Below are positions 33,935 to 42,241 of a stretch of 53,153 bases of DNA, in pieces; positions within the stretch are counted from its first letter, which is position 1, and the number at the start of each line of letters is the position of its first letter. Under the pieces are notes generated by a model. That model searched no databases. It worked only from the letters and a program-made list of their open reading frames with translations, and was not told the origin of the DNA. This stretch comes from Paracoccus sp. (in: a-proteobacteria). Its GTDB lineage: Bacteria; Pseudomonadota; Alphaproteobacteria; Rhodobacterales; Rhodobacteraceae. The DNA lies in NCBI GenBank assembly GCA_030538425.1, contig JAUNTZ010000011.1:15722-68874 (forward strand). Direction: 5' to 3'. A program made the position numbers and the translations under genes.

Positions 33935-35382
33935 GGTCGGATCTCTCTCCAGCGGCGGTTGTCGCGATGCATCAGACGCAACGCCTCTTCGGGACCGGAT
34001 GTTCCGGCATCGTAAGGCTCAGGCCGGGTGGTGGCCGCCTCCCAGGTTTCGATGATCGGGTCGGTCCAGGCCCAGGCCGCCTCCAGCTCATCGCCGCGCA
34101 TGAACAGGGTCTGGTTGCCCCGGATCACATCCATGATCAGCCGCTCATAAGCGTCGGGCATGTCGGTGCCCTCTGCGCCGAGCGCCTCGGCGAAGGACAT
34201 ATCCAGCGGCACCTCAACCAGACGCATGCCGCCGGGGCCGGGCTCCTTGATCATCACGGTCATGACCATGCCTTCATTCGGTTGCAGCCGGATGACAAGC
34301 TGATTGGCGCGCGGCGTGCCGGAATCGTCAAAGATCAGATGCGGCGGTTCCTTGAAGGTGACCACGATCTCTGAGGTCCGCGCCCGCAGCCGCTTGCCGG
34401 TGCGCAGATAGAAGGGCGTGCCGGGCCAACGCCAGTTGGCAATATGCAGCTTCATCGCGACATAGCTTTCAGTGCGGCTCTCGGGGTTTTCGGCATCATC
34501 GAGATAGCCCGGCGCATCGCCCTCAGCCTGATACTGGCCGCGCACGATATCGGCCGGGGCGACGGGCTGCAACGCGCGGATCACTTTCAGCTTTTCATCG
34601 CGCACCGCATCGGGGTCGAAGTGAAAGGGCGGCTCCATCGCGATCAGGCAGAGCAGCTGCATCATATGGTTCTGGACCATATCGCGCAGCGCGCCCGACT
34701 GGTCATAATAGCTGCCGCGCCCGCCGACACCCACGGTCTCGGCAACAGTGATCTGCACATGATCGATATATTGCGCGTTCCAGAGCGGCTCAAACAGGAT
34801 ATTGGCAAAGCGCACCGCCATCAGGTTCTGCACCGTCTCCTTGCCCAGATAATGGTCGATCCGGTAGATCTGGCTTTCGTCGAAATGCCGCGCAAGCGTC
34901 GCGTTGAGCGCCCGCGCACTGGCCAGATCCCGCCCGAAGGGCTTTTCGACCACGACCCGGCTTTGCCCATCGGCAATCCCGTATTCGGCCAGATGATCCG
35001 CCAGATCCCCGAACAGCGACGGCGCGACCGAGAAATAGAAAGCCCGCACCACGCCCTCGCGCATCCGGTCGCGCAGATCGGGCCAGCCATCGGCGCCCTT
35101 CGCATCGACCGGCACATAGCTGATCCGGGCCAGAAAATCGTCAAGCTGGCTCTGATCGGTGCCCTCGCCGCCGAATTCTTCGATGGCGCGGCGGGTCTCG
35201 TCACGAAACCCGGTATCGTCGAGGGTTGAGCGCGCCGCGCCAATAATCCGCGCCCCCTCCGGCATTTGCCCCGCGACAAAGCGCCGGTAAAGCCCGGGCA
35301 GGATCTTGCGCCGCGCCAGATCGCCGGTTGCGCCAAAAATCACCAGATCGAAATCATCTACAGGAATTACGCGCGAGACCAT
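33931..35382 (-). CDS. zwf: Glucose-6-phosphate 1-dehydrogenase
   Basis: Oxidises glucose 6-phosphate to the lactone with NADP+ (or NAD+). 483 residues from ATG 35380-35382 (MVSRVIPVDDFDLVIFGATG). Seen: nucleotide-binding GATGDLARRKILPGL and the active-site signature RIDHYLGKETVQNL, plus the C-terminal YERLIMDVIRGNQTLFMR. A longer frame to 35436 exists, but it lacks similarity and would run through a perfect hairpin (see next entry). First gene of zwf-pgl-pgi. Confidence 0.95.
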   Translation of the reverse strand: MVSRVIPVDDFDLVIFGATGDLARRKILPGLYRRFVAGQMPEGARIIGAARSTLDDTGFRDETRRAIEEFGGEGTDQSQLDDFLARISYVPVDAKGADGWPDLRDRMREGVVRAFYFSVAPSLFGDLADHLAEYGIADGQSRVVVEKPFGRDLASARALNATLARHFDESQIYRIDHYLGKETVQNLMAVRFANILFEPLWNAQYIDHVQITVAETVGVGGRGSYYDQSGALRDMVQNHMMQLLCLIAMEPPFHFDPDAVRDEKLKVIRALQPVAPADIVRGQYQAEGDAPGYLDDAENPESRTESYVAMKLHIANWRWPGTPFYLRTGKRLRARTSEIVVTFKEPPHLIFDDSGTPRANQLVIRLQPNEGMVMTVMIKEPGPGGMRLVEVPLDMSFAEALGAEGTDMPDAYERLIMDVIRGNQTLFMRGDELEAAWAWTDPIIETWEAATTRPEPYDAGTSGPEEALRLMHRDNRRWREIRP

Positions 35383-35386
35383 CGGC

Positions 35387-35412
35387 ACCCCCAAATTCTG
35401 CCCTTTGGGGGT
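35387..35412 (-). promoter_or_regulatory. Hairpin sequestering the zwf ribosome-binding site
   Basis: On the minus strand ACCCCCAAA (35412-35404) pairs perfectly with TTTGGGGGT (35395-35387), with an 8-nt loop. The 3' arm ends 4 nt before the zwf ATG and contains GGGGG, the only Shine-Dalgarno-like sequence in range. As RNA it would hide the ribosome-binding site. Regulatory function (temperature, ligand or protein release) is inference. Confidence 0.55.
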
Positions 35413-35460
35413 AAACGATGCCCGGTCCGCCGACAAGCCGCTTGTGGTGGCGCGAGCTCC

Positions 35461-36003
35461 TCAGCCCAAGGCGCGCCCCAGACGCGGCAGGCCCGCACGT
35501 TTGAAGAGCGCGCGCGGCGTGATCTCGCCCCCGGCGTCGACCGCGCGCTGATGGACCAGGCGCGCAGCCTCCAGAACGCGGTCCGGATGATCGCGCATGA
35601 GTGCGGCCAGAAACTCATCGGGCGCGCGGACCTCAAGCCCCAATGGGGCCAGCATGCGGCGCGGGAAATCGCGCCGGTTCTCGGTCAGGATCAGCTCGGC
35701 CTGCCCGCCCATGGCCGCGGCAATCACATGCCGGTCCCCCTCATCGGGCAGGCGCACGCCTGCAAGCGCGCCGTCTTTCGCGCCCTCGCCCAAGACAAGC
35801 GCCTGCGGAAACCGCGCCCGCAACAGCGCGATCTCAGCCCGCGCGATCTCCCCCGCAACCGGGCCCAGACGGGCCGAGACCGAATGCTGCCACTCATCCA
35901 GAACCGCCTGCGACCAAAGCGGCTCATAAAGATCCGCAACCTCGATCAGCATTTCCCGCATGACCGTCGGAAACAGCACACAGGCATCCAGAAATACGCG
36001 CAT
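35461..36003 (-). CDS. PIN-domain protein, putative VapC-like ribonuclease
   Basis: Protein of 180 residues. PIN acidic residues are visible: Asp6 in MRVFLDACVLFP, DEGDRHVIAAAMGGQAELIL (mid acidic cluster) and LTENRRDFP (typical strand-loop motif). A C-terminal extension of ~45 residues goes beyond a minimal VapC. No antitoxin-like small gene is adjacent: the upstream 300 bp is an echo-repeat array and the downstream neighbour is zwf. It may be a solitary PIN nuclease and not half of a toxin-antitoxin pair. Confidence 0.82.
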   Translation of the reverse strand: MRVFLDACVLFPTVMREMLIEVADLYEPLWSQAVLDEWQHSVSARLGPVAGEIARAEIALLRARFPQALVLGEGAKDGALAGVRLPDEGDRHVIAAAMGGQAELILTENRRDFPRRMLAPLGLEVRAPDEFLAALMRDHPDRVLEAARLVHQRAVDAGGEITPRALFKRAGLPRLGRALG

Positions 36004-36010
36004 CGCAGGC

Positions 36011-36060
36011 CCTTTTCTCTTATGTCGCTAGATATCCCGGGGTAATGCCGCAGGGCACCC
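36011..36060 (-). repeat. Dispersed intergenic element, copy C
   Basis: Degenerate copy (plus-strand reading CTCTTATGTCGC... TATCCCGGGGTAATGCCGCA GGGC) immediately beside echo copy 2 of the methyltransferase 3' end and just upstream of the PIN gene start, so it probably includes that gene's promoter or leader. Confidence 0.6.
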
Positions 36061-36107
36061 TAGCCATCCAGCCTGAAGAACAGCGCCTTGAGATAGCCCG
36101 TTTCCGC
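36060..36107 (-). pseudogene. rlmI-like 3' echo copy 2 (48 bp)
   Basis: Exactly the last 16 codons of the downstream-transcribed methyltransferase: AETGYLKALFFRLDG plus TAG. Compared with the gene it has two base changes, both synonymous (GGG to GGC, TTG to CTG). No indels. Confidence 0.9.
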
Positions 36108-36304
36108 AGACGCTTTGCCGACCTTTACATCATATGTCCCCCATATTCGAGGGCGATGCCGCAGGGCAAAAGGGCCTGCCCACTTAGCTATCCAGCCTAA
36201 AGAACAACGACTTTAGATCGACCGTTTCCGCAGGCGCATCGCTGGCCCTTGTCTTTCAGGTCCCCATTTTCGGGGGTGAAGCCGCAGGGCAAAGGGCGCC
36301 GCCC
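36108..36304 (-). repeat. Tandem spacer/element copies D and E between the 3' echoes
   Basis: Two degenerate copies of the intergenic element (about 36121-36183 and 36248-36304), each sharing CCCCATATTCGGGGGTGA-like and GCCGCAGGGCAAAGGGC blocks, alternate with the 48-bp echo copies. The unit (48 bp of gene end + ~75 bp element) repeats at 121 and 124 bp, measured stop to stop. The whole gap 36004-36304 is made of this array; no gene is in it. Confidence 0.78.
36184..36231 (-). pseudogene. rlmI-like 3' echo copy 1 (48 bp)
   Basis: Reads AETVDLKSLFFRLDS plus TAA, against AETGYLKALFFRLDG plus TAG at the gene end. Same length, no indel, four amino-acid differences; even the stop codon is kept in a different spelling. 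Confidence 0.88.
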
Positions 36305-37492
36305 CTAGCCATCCAGCCTGAAGAACAACGCCTTGAGATACCCCGTTTCCGCCAGTTGCGGCAAGGTCGGGTGATCCGGCCCCGCCTGCCCGGTCTGGAT
36401 CAGCTGCATCCGCCGCCCGGCCCGCCCGATCCCCCGCGCCGAAGCGTTGCGGAATGCGGTCAGATCGGCGGCATGGCTGCACGAACACAGGCCCAGATAA
36501 CCACCCGGCGCGACCAGAGGCGCGGCCATTTTCGCGACCCGCTCATAGGCGCGAAGCCCGGCCTCCAACGCGTTTTTCGAGGGCGCAAAGGCCGGAGGGT
36601 CGCAGATCACCACATCGAATTGCGCCCCGTCAAAGGCCAGCCCCTCAAGCGTGACAAAGGCATCGCCCTGAAGCGTCTCAAGCCGGTCCGACAGGCCCAT
36701 CGCAGCGGCGCCGCGCTCAGCCAGATCAAGCGCGGGCCCTGATCCGTCGACACAGGTCGCATGATCGGCGCCGCCTGCCAGCATCGCCAAACCAAAGCCG
36801 CCGACATGGCTGAACACATCCAGCACACGACCACGCGCCAGCCGTTGTGCAAACGCGTGATTTTCACGCTGATCATAGAACAAGCCGGTTTTCTGCCCGC
36901 CCATCAGATCGGCCAGATAAACCGCGCCGTTCATCGGCACCTCGATCGGCGGCGGCGCCTCTCCACTCAGAACCGCCATCCGCTCAGGCAGCCCCTCAAG
37001 ATGGCGCGCCCGGCCCTGTCCGTTCAGGATCACCGTCGAGATGCCGGTCACATCCCTCAGCGTGCCCGCCAGGTCTTCAATCATCCGCTCGGCCCAGGCC
37101 GCGTTAGGCTGAATGACCGCAGCATCGCCAAAGCGGTCGATCACTACGCCGGGCAGCCCGTCGGCCTCAGCATGGATCAGCCGGTAGAAGGGCGCGTCAT
37201 AGATCCGCTCACGCATGGCCAAAGCCCGCCCGATCCGCGCCGCCAGCCAGTCGCGCCCAAGCGTGGCCCCGCAATCGAGATCCATGACCCGCGCGATGAT
37301 CTTTGATGTCGGGTTGACGGTGACCAAGGCCAGCGGGCGGCGCTCGGCATCCTCCAGCACGGCGAAACTGCCGGGCGTCAGCGCCTTGGTCCGGCGGTCG
37401 GTCACGACCTCGTCGGCAAAGACCCAGGGAAAGCCGTGGCGGATCGCCTGAGGTTTCGATTTCGGTTTGAGGCGGATGATGGGCAGGGTCAT
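36305..37492 (-). CDS. Class I rRNA cytosine methyltransferase, RlmI-like
   Basis: SAM-dependent methyltransferase of 395 residues. An N-terminal PUA domain (IRHGFPWVFADEVVTDRR, ~1-80) is followed by the RlmI/RlmK-type catalytic domain: GQKTGLFYDQRENHAFAQRL, LDVFSHVGGFGLAMLAGGAD (SAM-binding loop) and VICDPPAFAPSK (catalytic motif IV). It probably makes 5-methylcytosine in 23S rRNA. The gene is intact; its last 16 codons recur twice downstream as echoes. ATG at 37490-37492. Divergent from edd. Confidence 0.9.
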   Translation of the reverse strand: MTLPIIRLKPKSKPQAIRHGFPWVFADEVVTDRRTKALTPGSFAVLEDAERRPLALVTVNPTSKIIARVMDLDCGATLGRDWLAARIGRALAMRERIYDAPFYRLIHAEADGLPGVVIDRFGDAAVIQPNAAWAERMIEDLAGTLRDVTGISTVILNGQGRARHLEGLPERMAVLSGEAPPPIEVPMNGAVYLADLMGGQKTGLFYDQRENHAFAQRLARGRVLDVFSHVGGFGLAMLAGGADHATCVDGSGPALDLAERGAAAMGLSDRLETLQGDAFVTLEGLAFDGAQFDVVICDPPAFAPSKNALEAGLRAYERVAKMAAPLVAPGGYLGLCSCSHAADLTAFRNASARGIGRAGRRMQLIQTGQAGPDHPTLPQLAETGYLKALFFRLDG

Positions 37493-37572
37493 GCGGCGTC
37501 CTTTCGATCAGACGGGTTTTGCACGGCCCGCGCGGCGCGGCAAGCCGGATCGCGCCGCCCGCCGATTGCAAG

Positions 37573-37584
37573 GTTAACGCTAAC
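37573..37584. promoter_or_regulatory. LacI-type operator-like palindrome upstream of edd
   Basis: GTTAACGCTAAC, centred on CG with one mismatched pair, 32 bp before the edd start. LacI/GalR-family operators are typically such CG-centred palindromes, and sugar-acid pathways in alphaproteobacteria are often under LacI-type control. The regulator is not in the window; the assignment is inference. Confidence 0.45.
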
Positions 37585-37616
37585 ATGATAGGCCACCACC
37601 AGCATAGGAGGCACCC

Positions 37617-39416
37617 ATGACCCTGCATCCCGCCATTGATCGCGTGACCGACCGGATCCGCGAACGCTCGCATCAAAGCCGCGCCGATTATCTGGACAAG
37701 ATCGCCCGCGCCGCGGAACGCGGCCCGCGACGCGCCCATCTCAGCTGCGGCAATCAGGCCCATGCCTATGCCGCGATGCCGAATAAACCCGATTTTCTGG
37801 GGCCTGCGCCCAATCTGGGCATCGTGACCGCCTATAATGACATGCTCTCGGCGCATCAGCCCTATGAGAGCTTTCCTGCGCTGATCCGACAGGCCGCAGC
37901 CGAGGTCGGGGCCACGGCGCAGGTCGCAGGTGGGGTTCCGGCGATGTGCGACGGGGTCACGCAGGGACAGGCGGGGATGGAGCTGTCGCTCTTTTCGCGC
38001 GATGTCATCGCTTTGGCTGCGGGCGTGGCGCTGTCGCATGACACGTTCGACGCGGCGCTTTATCTTGGGGTTTGCGACAAGATCGTGCCGGGACTGGTGA
38101 TCGCGGCGGCAAGTTTTGGCCATCTGCCAGCGGTGTTTTTGCCGGCCGGACCGATGGTTTCGGGCCTGCCCAATGACGAAAAGGCGAAGGTCCGCCAGCA
38201 ATTCGCGGCCGGAGAGGTCGGGCGCGATGCGCTGATGGCGGCTGAGATGGCGTCCTATCACGGCCCCGGAACCTGCACCTTTTACGGCACCGCGAACAGC
38301 AACCAGATGCTGATGGAGTTCATGGGCCTGCATCTGCCCGGTGCCAGCTTTGTCAATCCAAACACGCCCCTGCGTGAGGCTTTGACCATAGCGGGCGCGC
38401 AGCGCGCCGCCGCGATTACGCGGCTTGGCAATGATTATCTGCCCGCCGGGCGCATCCTTGATGAGAGGGCCTTTGTCAACGGGATCGTGGGCCTGATGGC
38501 GACCGGCGGCTCGACCAATCTGGTGCTGCATTTGCCCGCCATGGCGCGGGCCGCAGGCATCCTGATCGGCCTTGATGATTTCCACGACCTGTCCGAACTG
38601 GTGCCGCTGGTGGCGCGGGTCTATCCCAACGGGCTGGCCGATGTGAATCATTTTCACGCGGCGGGCGGGCTTGGCTTTCTGATCGGGCAATTGCTGGAGG
38701 CGGGGCTGCTGCATGTCGATGTCGAAACCGTGGCCGGGCCGGGGCTTGATCGCTATTTGTCCGAGCCGATCCTGTCGGGCGACGGGCTTGGCTGGCGCAA
38801 GGGCGCGAGCGAAAGCCTGAACGACAAGATCCTGCGCCCGGCATCCGATCCCTTTGCGCCAACCGGCGGCTTGCGGCAATTGAACGGCAATCTGGGCCAG
38901 GGCGTGATCAAGGTGTCTGCCGTCGCCCCGGAACGCCATATCATCGAGGCGCCCGCCCGGATCTTCGCCGATCAGGATGAGGTCAAGGCGGCCTATAAAG
39001 CGGGCGAACTGACCGGTGATCTGGTCGTCGTGGTCCGTTTTCAGGGACCAAGAGCCAATGGCATGCCCGAGCTTCACGCCCTGACCCCGATCCTGTCGGT
39101 TTTGCAGGATCGCGGGCAAAAGGTGGCTTTGGTGACGGACGGGCGGATGTCCGGTGCGTCGGGCAAGGTGCCTGCGGCCATCCATCTGTCGCCCGAAGCC
39201 TCTGTCGGGGGGCCGCTGGCGCGGCTGCGGGACGGAGATCTTGTCCGGCTTGACGCGGTGGCGGGCAGGATCGACTGTCTCAGCCCTGATTTCGACGCCC
39301 GCAGCCCGGCAAGCCATGATCTGTCCGAACATGCCCATGGTCTTGGACGCGAGATGTTCGCCATGTTCCGCGCCAATGCGGGCGATGCCAAAACGGGCGG
39401 TTGCAGCATCGTCTGA
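37617..39416 (+). CDS. edd: 6-phosphogluconate dehydratase (Entner-Doudoroff)
   Basis: Fe-S dehydratase of 599 residues converting 6-phosphogluconate to KDPG. Seen: [40 protein letters not shown] (cluster Cys region), [20 protein letters not shown] and [20 protein letters not shown], all characteristic of IlvD/Edd, with length and [16 protein letters not shown] terminus indicating Edd. A strong GGAGG precedes the ATG. eda (KDPG aldolase) is not in the window. Together with zwf-pgl-pgi it supplies the glucose route. Confidence 0.95.
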   Translation: MTLHPAIDRVTDRIRERSHQSRADYLDKIARAAERGPRRAHLSCGNQAHAYAAMPNKPDFLGPAPNLGIVTAYNDMLSAHQPYESFPALIRQAAAEVGATAQVAGGVPAMCDGVTQGQAGMELSLFSRDVIALAAGVALSHDTFDAALYLGVCDKIVPGLVIAAASFGHLPAVFLPAGPMVSGLPNDEKAKVRQQFAAGEVGRDALMAAEMASYHGPGTCTFYGTANSNQMLMEFMGLHLPGASFVNPNTPLREALTIAGAQRAAAITRLGNDYLPAGRILDERAFVNGIVGLMATGGSTNLVLHLPAMARAAGILIGLDDFHDLSELVPLVARVYPNGLADVNHFHAAGGLGFLIGQLLEAGLLHVDVETVAGPGLDRYLSEPILSGDGLGWRKGASESLNDKILRPASDPFAPTGGLRQLNGNLGQGVIKVSAVAPERHIIEAPARIFADQDEVKAAYKAGELTGDLVVVVRFQGPRANGMPELHALTPILSVLQDRGQKVALVTDGRMSGASGKVPAAIHLSPEASVGGPLARLRDGDLVRLDAVAGRIDCLSPDFDARSPASHDLSEHAHGLGREMFAMFRANAGDAKTGGCSIV

Positions 39417-39475
39417 CGGCGTGCCGCAACCGCGAGACAGGGCGGGCAAGCCTGCGGCCTGTCCGCCCCGGTTCA

Positions 39476-41167
39476 TTACGCCGCCCGCATGGCGGCATCG
39501 CCCTTGGGCGAGGCCTGCGTAGCCTTGCCGGTGTCAAAGCCCGACATCAGTTCGGTCAGTTCGGTCAACTGCCCTGAGAGTGAGGTCGCGGCGGCAGCAT
39601 AGCTGTCGGACATCGCAAGATTGGCCTGATTGACCTGATCAAGCTGGGCCAAAGCCTCCGATACCTCACGAACGCCGATCGACTGTTGGGTCGTGGCATG
39701 GGCAATGCCCGAGATGTTCTCAGCCATGCCGCTGACCACCGTCTGGATCTGGCGCAGCGACTCACCCGCATCGGTCACCAGACGCACGCCGGATTTCACC
39801 TCACTTTCGCTTTTGGCGATCAGCTCGGCGATGTTCTGCGAGGCATTGGCGGATTGTTGGGCGAGGTTGCGCACTTCACCCGCGACCACCGCGAAACCGC
39901 GCCCGACTTCGCCCGCGCGCGCCGCCTCAACCGCCGCATTGATCGACAGAAGGTTGGTCTGGAAGGCGAAATTCTCAATCACGCGGGTGAAATCCGCCAT
40001 GTTTTTCGTGTGTTCCTCGATGCGGGTCATGGCGCCGATGGCCTGTTCGACGATCTCGGCGCCGCGCAGCACCGTATCGCGGGCCGAGCGGGCGGCATTA
40101 TCGGCTTCGCGCGCGGCCTCGGATGTCATGTCGATATTGCCCGAGATCTCTTCCACCGAAGCCGCGGTCTGCTCAAGCGCGGCAGCCTGGCTTTCGCCGC
40201 GTTGCGCAAGATCACGCGCGGCGACCGAAATCTGGCTGGCCTCGCCCTGCATCGTCTCACCTTGTTGACCGACAGCCTCGATCATGTCGGAGATCTGCCG
40301 CATCGAGCCGTTGAACGTGTCGCGCAGGAAGGCGAATGTGCCGTCGATCGAATCGGGCATGCGCACGGCGAGCCTGCCTTTTTCGAACTCTTTCAGACCG
40401 GAGATCAGTGCCGCCATCGCCACGCGCTGCTCAGTCACGTCGCTGGCAATCTTGATCACGCTTTCGACCTGGCCGTCACCGGAACGCACTGCGTTATAGC
40501 TGGCGACGATATGCACCTCGCGGCCGTTCTTGCCGATCCGTTCGAACTCACCCGCGCGGAAGCCGCCGCTGCGCAGATCTTTCCACATTTCGGCATATTC
40601 GGGCGATTGCGCATAATCGGGGCGCACGAACATCGAATGATGCTTGCCGCGAATTTCATCGAGCTGATAGCCGATGGCATCGCAGAAATTCTGGTTCGCC
40701 CAGAGAATTTCACCCGAGGGCGTGAATTCGATCATCGCCTGACTGCGCGACATCGCGTCGAGTTTCGCATTGGCGCGGGTGCAATCCTGCTTGAGCGTGG
40801 TGATATCACTCGCAAAGACACAGATTTCGGTGACATTGCCCGAATCGTCAAAAATAGGCGCATAGGTCGCGCTGATCCAGAATTCGGAACCGTCGCGCCG
40901 GCGGCGGCGATAGTCCCCGCCCATGGTGCGGCCGTCGCGCAGATCCTTCCAGAAACTGTCCAGATCGACGGTTTGCGCATCTTCGGGAAATAGCAGCATC
41001 GACAAGGGCTTGCCGAGTAGTTCATCCTCGGCGTAACCGCTGACTTTCAGGCAGTTTCGGTTCACGGATCGGATGATTCCGTCCGTATCATAGCGCAGGA
41101 CGAGTTGCGCCCCATCAAGTGCCTGAATCGCCTGGTCAGACCAGGGGCGGGTGGAATCTTGTGTCAT
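39476..41167 (-). CDS. Soluble methyl-accepting chemotaxis protein with two PAS domains
   Basis: Cytoplasmic chemoreceptor of 563 residues with no membrane segment. PAS1 is at ~20-130 (QLVLRYDTDGIIRSVNRNCL, AEDELLGKPLSMLLFPEDAQ) and PAS2 at ~145-255 (MIEFTPSGEILWANQNFCDA, GNDEIRGKHHSMFV-like region). The signalling domain at ~310-540 has the conserved hairpin tip AFQTNLLSINAAVEAARAGE and VVAGEVRNLAQQSANASQNI. The HxxMF-type residues in PAS2 resemble energy- or redox-sensing PAS receptors. No che genes are adjacent. Probably an energy taxis or internal-state sensor. Confidence 0.9.
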   Translation of the reverse strand: MTQDSTRPWSDQAIQALDGAQLVLRYDTDGIIRSVNRNCLKVSGYAEDELLGKPLSMLLFPEDAQTVDLDSFWKDLRDGRTMGGDYRRRRRDGSEFWISATYAPIFDDSGNVTEICVFASDITTLKQDCTRANAKLDAMSRSQAMIEFTPSGEILWANQNFCDAIGYQLDEIRGKHHSMFVRPDYAQSPEYAEMWKDLRSGGFRAGEFERIGKNGREVHIVASYNAVRSGDGQVESVIKIASDVTEQRVAMAALISGLKEFEKGRLAVRMPDSIDGTFAFLRDTFNGSMRQISDMIEAVGQQGETMQGEASQISVAARDLAQRGESQAAALEQTAASVEEISGNIDMTSEAAREADNAARSARDTVLRGAEIVEQAIGAMTRIEEHTKNMADFTRVIENFAFQTNLLSINAAVEAARAGEVGRGFAVVAGEVRNLAQQSANASQNIAELIAKSESEVKSGVRLVTDAGESLRQIQTVVSGMAENISGIAHATTQQSIGVREVSEALAQLDQVNQANLAMSDSYAAAATSLSGQLTELTELMSGFDTGKATQASPKGDAAMRAA

Positions 41168-41245
41168 TTACCATTGCTCCGAATGAAACTCCTGCACAGG
41201 ACATTAGGAACAAGACACTAAGATTCCGTTTATGGCTTGCCTTTA

Positions 41246-41265
41246 ATAGATAAAATTTTACCTAT
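41246..41265. promoter_or_regulatory. 20-bp AT-rich palindrome between the phosphatase and chemoreceptor genes
   Basis: ATAGATAAAATTTTACCTAT: a perfect TAAAATTTTA core with matching outer arms and one mismatched pair on each side. It overlaps the stop of the phosphatase gene and lies in a markedly AT-rich 94-bp gap, so it may be part of the chemoreceptor promoter or an operator. Confidence 0.4.
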
Positions 41266-41720
41266 CCGCCGCCCGGCGGGCCGAAACGGTCAATCATGCG
41301 TTGGTGAATCTGGTCGCGGGTCTTTCGGTAATTGGCCAGAATCGCCTCTCGCCCCTCGGCCAGACCGGCCGGGTCCATGATCGGCCAATATTCGACATCG
41401 AGATGAAAATTCCGCGTCAACTCAATGGCTTGGCGCTGCGCCGCCGGAGACAGCGCGACCACCAGATCAAAGCTTGACAGGTCATCGCCCCAGTTTTGCA
41501 TCTCTTCAAACGAACGGGCGCGATGGCGCGACAACTCGATATCCAGTTCCTGACAAACGGCGACGGTAAAGCCGTCGATTTCCATGTCATTCTTGACGCC
41601 CGCCGACTGAACATAGGCCGCGCGGCCATAGAGTTTCTTCATCAACCCCTCCGCCATGGGGGACCGAATCGCATTGTGATCACAGCAGAACAGCACCGAT
41701 TGAGGAAGCGCCGATGCCAT
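41262..41720 (-). CDS. Low-molecular-weight phosphatase (arsenate-reductase-like fold)
   Basis: Protein of 152 residues. The P-loop C-x5-R-S is present as CDHNAIRS in LFCCDHNAIRSPMAEGLMKK, and the general-acid Asp in PIMDPAG. It hydrolyses phosphotyrosine-like substrates or belongs to the ArsC branch; the substrate is not readable. ATG at 41718-41720 lies 2 bp after the UPF0262 stop, so it is the last gene of the murA-hisD operon. In many alphaproteobacteria this gene is followed by infA; that is not seen here. Confidence 0.88.
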   Translation of the reverse strand: MASALPQSVLFCCDHNAIRSPMAEGLMKKLYGRAAYVQSAGVKNDMEIDGFTVAVCQELDIELSRHRARSFEEMQNWGDDLSSFDLVVALSPAAQRQAIELTRNFHLDVEYWPIMDPAGLAEGREAILANYRKTRDQIHQRMIDRFGPPGGG

Positions 41721-41722
41721 GT

Positions 41723-42202
41723 TCACGAGGCCGGGATCAGCGCACAAATCAGGGTAAACAGGCGCCGCGCGGTGTCGATATCGACCTCGGCCTTGCCGTC
41801 GAGCCGTTCCTGAAGCGTGCGCGCACCCTCATTGTGGATGCCGCGCCGGGCCATGTCGATGGCCTCGATCTGGGCCGGGGGCAGCTTTTTCACCGCGTCG
41901 TAATAGCTGGCGCAGATCTGGAAATAATCCTTGACCACCTGCCGGAACGGGCCAAACGAAAGGTGAAATTCGCCAATCTTATCAGAGCCTTCGGTGGAGA
42001 TGTCGAAAACCAGACGGCCCTCGCGGATGGCCAGGATCAGCGCATAGGGGCCGCCCGGGACCGCCACGCCCTCACGCCCCGGAAGGCCGAAACTATTATC
42101 TTCCAGCAGGTCGAAAATCGCGACCTTGCGTTCCTGCTCCAGCTCGGCCGAGGCGGGCGGCACGGCGGAATCGTCGATCTCGATGCGGCAAAGACGGTTC
42201 AT
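41723..42202 (-). CDS. UPF0262 family protein
   Basis: Protein of 159 residues; the start at 42200-42202 is preceded by AAGGAGGG. Seen: MNRLCRIEIDDSAVPPASAE, ERKVAIFDLLEDNSFGLPG and LSFGPFRQVVKDYFQICASY, which identify the alphaproteobacterial UPF0262 family. Function unknown. It lies between hisD (39 bp) and the phosphatase (2 bp), the usual conserved order in this class. Confidence 0.9.
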   Translation of the reverse strand: MNRLCRIEIDDSAVPPASAELEQERKVAIFDLLEDNSFGLPGREGVAVPGGPYALILAIREGRLVFDISTEGSDKIGEFHLSFGPFRQVVKDYFQICASYYDAVKKLPPAQIEAIDMARRGIHNEGARTLQERLDGKAEVDIDTARRLFTLICALIPAS

Positions 42203-42241
42203 GCGGCCCTCCTTCACGTCAACCGGGGGCGAGTTTCAGCG

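Noticed and set aside
35383-35436. Longer N terminus for zwf
   Set aside because: The additional residues have no similarity to the family and include a perfect hairpin. The start at MVSRVIPVDDF fits relatives.
37209-39476. 755-residue open frame antisense to edd
   Set aside because: Shadow of edd and of the methyltransferase start; low-complexity composition.
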